64,000 bases of DNA from Halichondria panicea. Its lineage: Eukaryota; Porifera; Demospongiae; Suberitida; Halichondriidae. The stretch is from NCBI RefSeq assembly GCF_963675165.1, contig NC_087388.1:5213047-5277046 (forward strand), written 5' to 3'. The position numbers were made by a program, and so were the translations under genes. Below, piece after piece: positions 1 through 10,100 of the stretch. The notes under the pieces were generated by a model, which saw only the letters and a program-made list of their open reading frames with translations, searched no databases and was not told the origin of the DNA. Positions within the stretch are counted from its first letter, which is position 1, and each line of letters starts with the position of its first letter.

Positions 1-110
1 GCTCCAACCACGAAAACCACAAATATTAATTAATTCATGTGTAGATCCATGTACTCTGATCTCCATGCAAGATGAGAGTTATTGGAAAGCAACTATATAA
101 GTCACAGTGG

Positions 111-192
111 ATGATTTACTCCACACTATTGCTATTGCTGAAATTTGAATGCTCATCAGGACAAGTGACAGGAGGCCAAGCAAAACGAATAT
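111..192 (+). CDS. possible signal-peptide first exon (weak)
   Basis: An ATG at 111 opens a short reading frame starting MIYSTLLLLLKFECSSGQ, which looks like a leader peptide (hydrophobic run of leucines then small residues). It runs into ATGTGAGTAA, where GTGAGT at 193 is a good 5' splice site. No downstream exon could be found on the plus strand, since the next 3 kb is repeat and transposon. It could be an orphan first exon, a relic, or chance. The rest of 1-333 holds nothing else I can support. Confidence 0.18.
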
Positions 193-333
193 GTGAGTAA
201 ATTAGAATATAATTATTATAGCGTAATAATTATGCTGTAGTACTATAAGTGCATGTTGTGAGCATCAAAATTAATAATAATCATGCAAACTTTGCGAATG
301 CTATAAAAATAAGATCGTAAAACCTTATAATCA

Positions 334-730
334 TGCCTCGAGGCGTAGCCGCACGAGGACTGTGTATGTGTGTGTCTGTGTCTGTTCCAGCTGTAACTGC
401 TCAACGGTTGCAATGCGATGAAAGCTAACAGCTTCTATAGGCTCCTGACTCTGAGTCTTGTAGCTAACAAAAATCTAGCGCATTAGTGCAAGGGTAACTC
501 ATAATATTATGTTGAATAGAAAGTTTTTGTGAATAGATTATGCTATGAAAGATTCTGAAGAGACTGCAACAGCCTTCAATGTGAGTAAAACTAGCCATAA
601 CTCGAGAAAGAAGCTTTAGTTTGCTAATCCACGAATCAAAATCCAAGAGAACGTGGCTCTGTTAAAGCAGCTAGCTATATAGTGGTCATTTGTGAACTTG
701 ATCTCTTTACCTTTAATAATTATTCCTGTG
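334..730 (+). repeat. dispersed repeat, left part (interrupted by CACTG element)
   Basis: This stretch begins TGCCTCGAGGCGTAGCCGCA and continues with TTCCAGCTGTAACTGCTCAA; both are shared with 20914-21300. The homology resumes after the inserted element at 3149, so 334-730 plus 3149-3430 form one repeat copy split by a transposon. A block of about 175 bp (roughly 483-658) is in reverse orientation relative to the other copy (21071-21238). No protein is visible. Confidence 0.6.
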
Positions 731-3148
731 CACTGTAAAAACAAACGTGTTATTTTAACCCGTGGTAGCGTGTCGTTCGAATGTCTCCTAAAATAGCACA
801 CTATACATACGTGTTACTTGATATCAATGTTAAAACAGCACCCGTGTCATTGATTTTTGTGTTAAACCAGCACGTATGTAGCATGCAATAAATTATTAAT
901 AGTGACGTTGTTGGCATGTGACTGTGAAAAGATAAATGGAGGTGCAATTAAATTATACGTACACTCGATGAAACAGCAGAAAAAGTGATTGAAAATGTAC
1001 AGGAACATAAAGTATGTCCTGCATGAGTACAGAGTATTGTTGCAGCAAATTAATAGTACCATTGTCTGCTTCTTCGTTATAAAGTGTTAGAAGCTACAAC
1101 AGAGGCAGGTACGGCCTTCTTGGCAATCGTCTTCGGTGATGAAATTTCAGGATGGAGCCATGCCTACAAAGGATCGAAATGAAGACAAATGAAGACCATG
1201 CACCATACGTATATTGATGTGATGACCATGCCACTCCAATTGTTGTTTATGTCATAATTATGGGCTATCAAAACATACGCACCACCTTTTGTTTAAATAA
1301 AAGGCACACGATAATTACACACAGTGTCTCCCTACTACCTACAATAAAGGGGCAAGTCCCAATTTTTGCTTTGCTCAATTTGAGCACCGAGTACCGCACA
1401 TGTATAGCGAGAACATTTCGCGAGTGCTATTTGGCTCTAGAGCCCTCAGAATAGATGCTCGCAGTTGTAATGTTTCAATGACAGGAAACCACATACCAAG
1501 AATGAAATACCAGTGGGTGCAGTTATTACTTGGCCTCGAAAACCACAAAATTTTGCACCTCACACGGTACATATTTTCTGGCACTTAGGTTAGAATTACA
1601 ACGCGCGGCATGAAATCGAGGCTATACAATTGTTAGAATATTCTAAAAGAGTGTTTATAGTTCTTAGAATAGGGTGGAGCTAACAACGCTACAGTGACCT
1701 GGTTGCCTCGAATATTACTGTTAGAGCCAAGACTAATTGTGATCTATCTATTATATATCTGTACCCAATGTGTATCAGCAGCAGCAGCATACATTTTAGC
1801 TTGTTGGTTGGTTATGGTCGCTCACACACACATGCTAACTAATCAGCTAAGCAAACGTATTCAAAAGGGAATGCTGGCAAGTATAATATAGTTCTACCAT
1901 TGGAGCTGTACAATTAATTTTATTATAGCCACGTGGAACGGATATATGCACTGCTATGGAATGGGTTACTAATTTTATAGTACAAATAGAATGATTTACC
2001 ATATCAAGTTGAGTGCCGAAGCACAGTTGGGTGTGAACATGAACAAGGTGCTGAAGCCTGTCCACTGGGTTGGAACTATATACAGCTCGTCAAAGTCATA
2101 CCATAGCCTTTTTCCGTCAATGCCTGCCATTAATACAAACAGGTAGGTATTATCATTTTCAGTCAACAGCTATAGCCAGAACAACTGCCTGGAGAAACTC
2201 ACCTAGAAAAACACTTGCTTTACTCCAGTCGAGTCTGGTCATGAAACAATCCTCTTTCAGCTTTTAAATAACTCCTGGTCCCTCCTTATTTTAGACACTC
2301 TATAGTGTAGTCTCCTAGTAGTATCTTAGTAGTATAGGCTACAAGCTGCAGCTGCGAAGTATAAATATAGGTATTATTATTTTTGTACTGTTGTGTACAG
2401 CTAGCCAGAACAACTGTCTGGAGAAACTCACCACTTGCTTTGACACCATCCTCTTTCAGCTCTTTCAGCTCTTTCAGCTCTTTCAGCTTTTAAACAACTC
2501 TTGGTCCTTGGTGGTATCTTTTAGACTGCTTTTGACTCTTCTGCTTTTGTTCTAGAATCCAGCTGCGAAGGAGCTATAGCAACTAGAAACTGCGCATGCG
2601 CGTAGCAACTTCTGCACTGGGCTTTATATAGAAAAGCTAAAAAAAGATTTAAAACAGCCAACAAACAAAATACTTTATAAATGAGAACTCAATGGTCTTC
2701 TCTTGCTCTTTTATGAAGGATAAAGACTGTACCACCTGTCAGCAAGATATCTATAATTAGATATGATCCTATGTTGACTTAGATCAGTGCTCACATGCAT
2801 GCCATAATCATTTACTAATCAAGTTAGTGATGCTACTCACTCTCAGAAATGGCTCAAATATCACTACAATTATCACTACACTTGATTATAAACCGTAATA
2901 TACCACATTCTATTGCTGTAATACCAGTGCTGAAATAGCACACATGTAGTTTACTACTATGCTTATATAACACACGTTGGGTCAATTAGCACATGTGTAA
3001 CACACATACACATGGGTTAAAGTGGTACCAGTGGGCTAAAATAGCACGCATGTACTTACTAATGTGCTGATTTGACATACGTAGAGCAATTTAGCACACA
3101 TGTGACACGCTACACGTGTGTTACGGTAACACGTTTGTTTTTACAGTG
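731..3148. mobile_element. non-autonomous CACTG-ended DNA transposon (EnSpm/CACTA-like)
   Basis: The left end is CACTGTAAAAACAAACGTGT (from 731) and its exact reverse complement ends at 3148, a perfect inverted match of at least 22 bp followed by a looser one. The related repeat copy at about 21300 is uninterrupted (TTCCTATGGATGTAATGCGC), giving an empty site; TG flanks both ends and is a probable 2 bp target duplication. Degenerate AGCAC/ACATGT motifs recur just inside both ends (about 780-880 and 2930-3120), as in CACTA elements with subterminal repeats. No transposase frame is visible, so it is probably a non-autonomous derivative. The superfamily call rests on the CACTG terminus and is tentative. 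Confidence 0.65.
1389..1571. mobile_element. old MITE copy (TACCGTATA-type) inside the CACTG element
   Basis: The segment matches the better preserved MITE at 8969-9211 along its length, including TATTTGGCTCTAGAGCCCTC, the CAGGAAACCACA block and AAAATTTTGCACC near the right end. Its termini are degraded to GTACCGCA and CACACGGTAC. It is therefore an older insertion of the same family nested in the larger element. Confidence 0.5.
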
Positions 3149-3431
3149 TGTATGTAATGCGCATGCGCACATGCACGCTCATCCCACATGTTAGATCCAG
3201 TGGCAGGCAGAATCAACTTACTTCTTTTTCTTGAGGTCCTGGTATACCGGTAAGCCACAAAACACGACAATAATACCATAATTATATATTATAGACAATA
3301 GATGCATGTACACAAGTCTTTTCTCTGCTTGTTTAGATACTATACTGTTGTGCTATACTGTTAACTATACACATTCACTGTCTGTGCTTATACTGTGACT
3401 GTCCGCATGTGCTTAAATTCTCTCTTACTCT
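3149..3431 (+). repeat. dispersed repeat, right part
   Basis: This continues the repeat broken by the CACTG element. It shares TGTAATGCGC, the GGCAGAATCA block, a TTGAGGTCCTGGTA-like block and GTAAGCCACAAAACAC with 21300-21560. No coding content is seen. Confidence 0.5.
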
Positions 3432-3713
3432 GTGCCTTTGACAAAGGTTTGCTCCCACTGTGAACTGCTGTCAGCATCTGGCCTTACAAGTCTGGAGACA
3501 AGAAGAGTAGTCGCAAGAATGTGCCACTTGTACAAAATTTTACATGACATGATAGACTTTCCCAACCCACCGGTTGAAAGAAGAGAGATTGTCTACAATA
3601 GCTGTTCAGTTAATGGTCTCTCCCTGGTACCAATTAGATTTCGAACATCAATGTACCAATACTCATTCTTCCCACATGCTGTAACATTATGGAGGATCGT
3701 GAATCGGGAATGA
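3432..3713 (+). pseudogene. LINE reverse transcriptase C-terminal fragment
   Basis: A 93-codon frame reads SGLTSLETRRVVARMCHLYK near its start and YQYSFFPHAVTLW near its end. Both are hallmarks of the region after the reverse transcriptase domain in non-LTR retrotransposons (an LxxRR...LYKI segment and a SFFPxxxxLWN segment). Only the 3' end is present, consistent with 5' truncation on insertion. The frame has no upstream polymerase motifs. It lies directly upstream of the inverted kinase pseudogene and may mark that duplication's breakpoint. Confidence 0.6.
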
Positions 3714-3884
3714 TTGTAATCTACAAGACTATAATAGCCAGAAAACACAGTTTTTGTCGCCTTTGAAGATCGCCTACAAGTGTCCACAATAGTAGCCTCA
3801 GCAACTGTCTCATTAACAGTTAAATCAGTCCATGAATGTACAGTAGTTCACTGAAACAGCTCATTTTTGTGTCCACACTGTCAC

Positions 3885-3890
3885 ACACTG

Positions 3891-3923
<33 letters not shown>
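3885..3923 (+). repeat. (CA)n microsatellite
   Basis: About 20 CA units. Its flanks match intron sequence of RTK1 (8785-8960, opposite strand), so the microsatellite belongs to the duplicated kinase intron rather than being an independent insertion. Confidence 0.85.
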
Positions 3924-3925
<2 letters not shown>

Positions 3926-4189
3926 AATCACTCTATCCCTGCTGCGCGCACGAGGTAATTATGAGAGAACTTTCATTGCAAAGGTATTCATAACATCACA
4001 AGCCAACTAGACTTGATAAACTGCATGTGGACTGTTGTACAGAAAGATATATCAGTGTATATAAATACAACAATGTAAAGCGTATATCCAATGGCATCTA
4101 TATTTTAAACAGCATCACAATAGCACACTGCATGGTTAGACAATGTCACATGATTGTCTCAGTGTGCATGGCTTCATTCTTATATATAG

Positions 4190-5440
4190 GCTGGACTCGG
4201 GAGGGGGTATCAGGGTGGGGGACTTTGGTCTGGCTGAGGACGTCTATGCTAGTGGCTACTTCAAACAGAACGACCGAGCCAATGTGAAGCTGCCCTACAA
4301 ATGGATGGCCTTAATTGGAAAGTCTCAAGAATGCCATCTTCACAGAGAAAACTGATGTGGTGAGTAAATGCATGCATGGTATATAGGCCTTAAGATGATC
4401 CTCAAGTTTTGCTACTACATATACTTGTTGTCCATGTGCCCAGTGGTCGTATGGTGTGACTGTGTGGGAGATCTTCAATGGAGGACGGACCCCCCCTGTG
4501 CCACCGAGATGTGAGTGTACACTCTGATTTCATTATACGTACATCGTATAGCAGATATATGTATTCAAGAAAGCCCTTTAGGAAGCAGGGCTGGTAATAA
4601 TCCGGGTAGACTGCAGATCGAGAGCTAGGGCTGCACGTCATTTGATTCATTATGTATACACATTTCCCCGTTATCCTCACACAGTTCCAAACTAATGTCT
4701 CAGTGTTGGAGGAAGGACTCAGAGGAGAGGTCAACCTTCTCACAATTGTCTGCCATTGTGGAGAAGCGACTGGCGTCCATTGCTGAGCTCGGTATGGTGC
4801 TAATGAACCCAACTGAAGAGGTGGAGCAGCTCGGTAAGTGTATAAATAGACTCAAACTCGTAGGTTAAGTGTATTAAACTTTTGACTTGATCTATACCAT
4901 CAGGCATGTACCGGGTAATTTTCGTTGGTGTTCGTACGATGTACCCATTTACATTCGTACAGCTCAGGATAGTGACGTTGAACCTATTATGCCAGAAAAT
5001 TTTATTTTTGGATGTGCTCTACAGATACAAAAAATTCTAAAATGTCCACCTAAAATGTCCACCATTACGATAGCTTTTAAATGTCGTAGGTGTGCAAATT
5101 TTGTACATATAAGAAATACTGTACTTTTTCTGCTAGTATTATGTTACTTCACATGCAAAGCGAAATTATCAATTGAATATCAAGTTCTGAGTTTGAATTA
5201 TATAGCCTCGAATCCAGCTGATTAAAATACGTACTTTTTTAATTGGTCGGGAAGCAAGGCTATGTTTAGCTTATGTCAACATTCATTTTTACTGCAGAAT
5301 GTGACCGTCATGAACCCATACATACTGATCATGAAGACGCTCATCGCTATGTCGACCCTCCGTCAAGTTATCCTCTAACAATTAAGAACAGCGGAGCATG
5401 CAACCCCAGGGAAGAGATTACTACAACAGACAATTTATAA
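4190..5440 (+). pseudogene. MET-like receptor kinase, 3' half, unprocessed pseudogene
   Basis: The plus strand carries the last kinase exons in correct order: 4190 onward encodes [20 protein letters not shown] and the LPYKWMAL activation-segment end; about 4440 encodes [12 protein letters not shown]-type helix F sequence (reads VWCDCV in the shadow frame); about 4685-4833 encodes the C-lobe end (SQCWRKDSEER); 5300-5440 is the tail exon with [12 protein letters not shown] and a TAA stop. It is disabled: extra bases just after WMAL shift the frame (about 4310), and the helix F exon loses its middle (only TPP-VPPRC remains at about 4485-4512). Intron sequence back to about 3705 matches RTK1's intron, so this is a genomic, inverted, 5'-truncated duplicate and not a retrocopy. 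Upstream kinase exons are absent. Confidence 0.85.
5203..5262. mobile_element. diverged 60 bp palindromic MITE (TAGCCTCGA family)
   Basis: It starts TAGCCTCGAATCCAG and ends AAGCAAGGCTA, with an ATTAAAATACGTA core also found in the perfect 58 bp copy at 19229-19286. The arms have diverged and no clear target duplication remains. It sits in the last intron of the kinase pseudogene. Confidence 0.55.
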
Positions 5441-6347
5441 CTAGTGTATGGAGTAATGGCTATATAATTATATAATTACTCTGCATGCATGTAGTAACAG
5501 CGTAGTCACGATATGATAGGGTAGTGCAACATGCATACCATGCATGGTATACAATTTTATTTACGTCATAATACAGATATCGGTGTTATCGTAGCGTAGT
5601 GAGTATATTAATTGTTTACACGTTTTATACAATCATTTTTATGATTGTTCCATGCATATGCAATAATTATTATGCAGTAGTGAACAAGTCATGTTGATAC
5701 GTCCAGATATTAGCCAAATATATCGTATCAAAATAACCACCTCACAATTCAATACAACTGCAATGATTATCAGTTCATAATAATTATATAGGAGAACAGA
5801 CACAGGTAACTTTTGTTGGTTGAGGCTATCTATCCATGCTACAAACACAGCACTGTCACATCCAGGTGAGCAGACTCAGAATACACAGAACAACAAACAG
5901 ACAGACAGACTGACTGACTGACCACTATATATCCCGAGTCGCCATGGCACAAACATGCATGGGTTAATAACCTTTTAATTTACCAGAGTCAATAAAATTA
6001 GAACAGTTGCATAATTATATACAACTGCAATAATTTGTTAATACAGCACAGCAAGTTATATAGAGTTTGCATTTAAGTTTTACACTAAATTGTCGTTAAT
6101 TGGTACACTTTAAAAAAATATGGAAGACAGCTACACAATTAAGATGGCAAATTAACAGTGCATACATGCACTGTTAATATATTATTGTTGTACACATGTG
6201 TAAAACAATAATATATAGTACTGCATGTGTATACATGCGTGTATGATAAAGATAAAAGCAGCTGGTTATGTACACACTATCAGTTCACTACATTATACTG
6301 TACATTCGACCTTTAACCTTATGAGTTATAACGGCTATAAGCATTAA
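5441..6347. other. intergenic, nothing recognised
   Basis: AT-rich sequence between the tail of the plus-strand kinase pseudogene and the minus-strand stop of RTK1 (tail-to-tail). It has short A/T runs and ATAATTAT motifs. I see no gene, RNA or clear transposon end. Confidence 0.5.
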
Positions 6348-7111
6348 TTAATTGTCTGTTCCAGTAAATTCTTCTTCGTACATTCTGTTTTTGAATGCTA
6401 GAGGGTGACCTGGTAGACCATCTACATAGTGATTAACGTCTTCAGTAGGTGTGGGTACATTGTCACATTCTGCAGTAAAAGAAAATACTTAACAGTATGT
6501 TTTAGCATAATGTATACACTAAGTATACCGGTATTCAAACATTGTACTGATTTTTGTGGGCATTAATAGCTATAATGGCTATATTTATAGTAGCATATAA
6601 GGTACAGTCTTTTTAGCTATTATGTCTAATACTAACCGAGCTGCTCCGCTTCTTGACTGGTGTTCAGTAGCACCATACCGAGCTCAGTGTAGCCAGCAAT
6701 GGATGTCAGTAGCCTCTCCACAATGGCGGACAGTTGTGAGAAGGTTGGCCTCTCCTTTGGATCCTCTCTCCAACACTGACGCATCAGTTTAGATCTGCAT
6801 GTGTGAGGATAAGGGGGAAATGTGTACATGCAGTCAATCGTAAAGACAAGATGCTCACAGAGCATATATTCACTCTGTGCAGCGGCAAAATCACTTCTTA
6901 CCATAAGGACCTTACTATAATATAATCATTATATGGGGAATGATCGTGAATCTATAAAACAACGATATTAGAAAAAAAGTGTTTTTGTCATCTTCGAAGA
7001 TCACCTAAAATTCAGCTGTAACTAGCGTATTATTTTTCAACTATACTTCATGTTAGCAGTTAAAGCAGTCCAATAAAGTGTCTAGTTCGCTTCAACAGCT
7101 CATTTTTGTGT

Positions 7112-7150
<39 letters not shown>

Positions 7151-10100
7151 ACCCCTGCTGTACGCTGCGAACACATGGAGTAATAATCAACTGACATACA
7201 TGCAGCGGCCTAGCTCTCCTAAGTCTAAGGGGCTTGCTTGAAAACAAAGCTCAATGAAACTGCTACAATATACGTACACCATCCTGGTAATTTACTGAAC
7301 TCAGAGTGTAAAAACACATATGTTATATGGGATGCATTATCGTATTTTAGTGTTAAAATGACAGAAATTTATGTCATTTCTACATTAAATTTCAAATGAT
7401 GCATTTTATTTGAATGTTTTATGTTATTATAACGTATCTGTTTTTACTATGGTATACACTCACATCTCGGTGGCACAGGCTGTATTGAGAGGTTTCTCTA
7501 GTCTCCGCCCCTCTCCCAGCATCTGGATGAGGGAGTGTGGGTCCAGGGCAGGGTAGGGAGTCCGTCCTCCATTGAAGATCTCCCACACAGTCACACCGTA
7601 TGACCACTGGGCACATGGACAACATGCAATAATGAAAGCACCGCAGGTGCATGCTGATGCCTCAGTGGAGGTGTCAAAGCTAAAGCTATAAGATTATCAC
7701 GATGAACATTTTTGCATACATTTTGCTGCATGCTAGAATCAAGAATCATGCATACAGTGCCACATGATTGTTGTTTAAAACAATTGATGCCAAGTCTAAA
7801 ATGAATGGCTGCAACAGCAGGGCCTTGCAGCTTTTAGCCTCGATTCCAAGTTGCTCTCAAAGGAGAAAGACAGAGGACTGGTGCTCCATTCACTAAAACG
7901 CTAGCTGCAAGAGTAAGAGAGCTGCATAGCATCGATTCTAGGCCCTCTAGTGACCGAAAATGTCCAGTTTTCACTAGAGGGACTGGTATGTAGCTCTCTT
8001 CTCACTCTTGCAGCTAGCGTTCTAGTGCAGAACTAACTACTAAGTAGAGTAGCAACACTCCATGGACTACGCACTCTTCTGAAAAGGCTGCAATGGCGTT
8101 TCAAGTAAGCAGCATAACTCCAGAACGAAGCATTAAAATTCAAGAAAACATGACTATGGAAGCCTATAGAAACTCTTACTTACACTTCATTGATCCTTGA
8201 GCAGCTGTAGCAGTCTACACAGACACACAGACACACAGACAGACACACTACCGTATGCCTCACTGCGCATGCGCACCGAGACATAATTATTGTAGGCCTA
8301 ATACCATGCATGTGTACTGACTGACCACATCAGTTTTCTCTGTGAAGATGGCATCGTTGAGACTCTCCAAGGCCATCCATTTGTAGGGCAGCTTCACATT
8401 GGCTCGGTCGTTCTGTCTAAAGTAGCCACTAGCATAGACGTCCTCAGCCAGACCAAAGTCCCCCACCCTAATACCCCCTCCCGAGTCCAGCCTATTAAGA
8501 AAAAGATGCTGAGACTATCATGATTGTATACATGTAGTGTGAACTTGTGATGCTCTTTAAAATATATATGTCATTGGATATACGTATAGCAAAGAATACT
8601 CATAAATTGGTGAATTCGATATCTTTTTCTGTACGACAGTCCATATGCAGTTTGTCAAGTCAATACATATCTAGTGATGCTGTTACACTTTGGATAAGTA
8701 GCAATGAATTAAACTTCTCTCATTATTACTTATAATTACCCCATGCAGCTCAACTTGCAGCAAGGATAGAGTGATTGGTGTGTGTGTGTGTGTGTTTGTG
8801 ACAGTGTGGACTGATGAGCTGTTTGAGTGAACTATGCACTTTCATTAACTGCTAATGAGACAGCTGTTGAAAAATATTAGACTAGGTGATCTTTAAAGGC
8901 GACAAAAAACACTGTTTTCTAATCGATTTTTGCTGTTATAGATTCACAATCATTCCCCATAATATTATTACCGTATAGCGGGAAATTTTCGCGGGTGCAA
9001 ATTTTCGCTATTTGGCTCCAGAGCCCTCAGCAGAAATTTTCATGGTGTTCTAATATTCGCGTTTAAATGCCAGGAAACCACACCCACCAATAGCTTGCAT
9101 GTGAAATTACCAGTGCGTGGGAGTTTGTCCCGGTTTTAATTTTCGCATTACTACTCTGCCCTCGAAAAACGCGAAATTTTGCACCCCACGAAAATTTCCC
9201 GTTATACGGTATGTTAAGGTCATTACGGTCATATCCGTTTTGCCGCTGTACGAAGCACAACTCAAGGGGTGAATGCTCTATGAGCTTCATCTTGCTATAG
9301 GGCCAGGTAAAGTAGATTTGTTTCTTGTCAGCCCCCGCTTGTGGTAAACATGTCTCCTTGACCTCTAAATCACGTGCTCTTTTGGTTATAAATAAGAAAG
9401 AAAGTGATTTGCCATGTAGAATAAAAAAAATAATATTCCTGAGTAATTTTAATGAGGAGGATCGTCAAGGTAAAAATGTCTTAATTATAAAGCTGCTTCC
9501 GGAGGACTTTAATTGCTCATCTACTCTTCCTTTAGCATCTCCAATTCACGTGGAGTTATAGTTGAGTGGAATTTTAAAGTCTTTCGAAAGACCTTTTGAC
9601 ACTGACGATCCTCCTCTGGCTTCCTCTCTTTTCATGCATATTGAGGAAGTGGCTGATGAGAAACAAGGAATCTTTGCCTGGTCTAGTGAACTTTATATTG
9701 ATTTTGTTTCTCTGTATACACACATGCAGTCGTTGATGGCTCACTCACATGCAGTTTCTGGCTGCAAGGTCTCGATGGACAAAATTCTGCTCGGCCAAGT
9801 AGGCCATTCCCAGTGCTATCTGATGGCACATCTTCAGTAGTAGTTTCCTCACTTCCAGAATCTGTAGAAAATGGTAAGAACTTCCTCATGCACACAATTA
9901 ATTTTGTTGGTGCTCTGAAAAGGCTCACCACTATAATGAGACTATCCCCATAACGCTCAAATTGAAAATTCTTTTTCTAGCTATAGATCATTCATTTCTA
10001 GGAACAATCAGTTAGACCACCTTGAATGCGTAACTAGTGCAGTATTACATGCAGTGAGGAAGTGTTGTGGATTGTATAAATAATTAGGTTCAAGGGGAAA

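Noticed and set aside
5203-5262. Target duplication for the 60 bp MITE in the kinase pseudogene
   Set aside because: The flanks (GTTTGAATTA and TGTTTAGCTT) do not match as a 9 bp repeat, so only the element, not its target duplication, is claimed.
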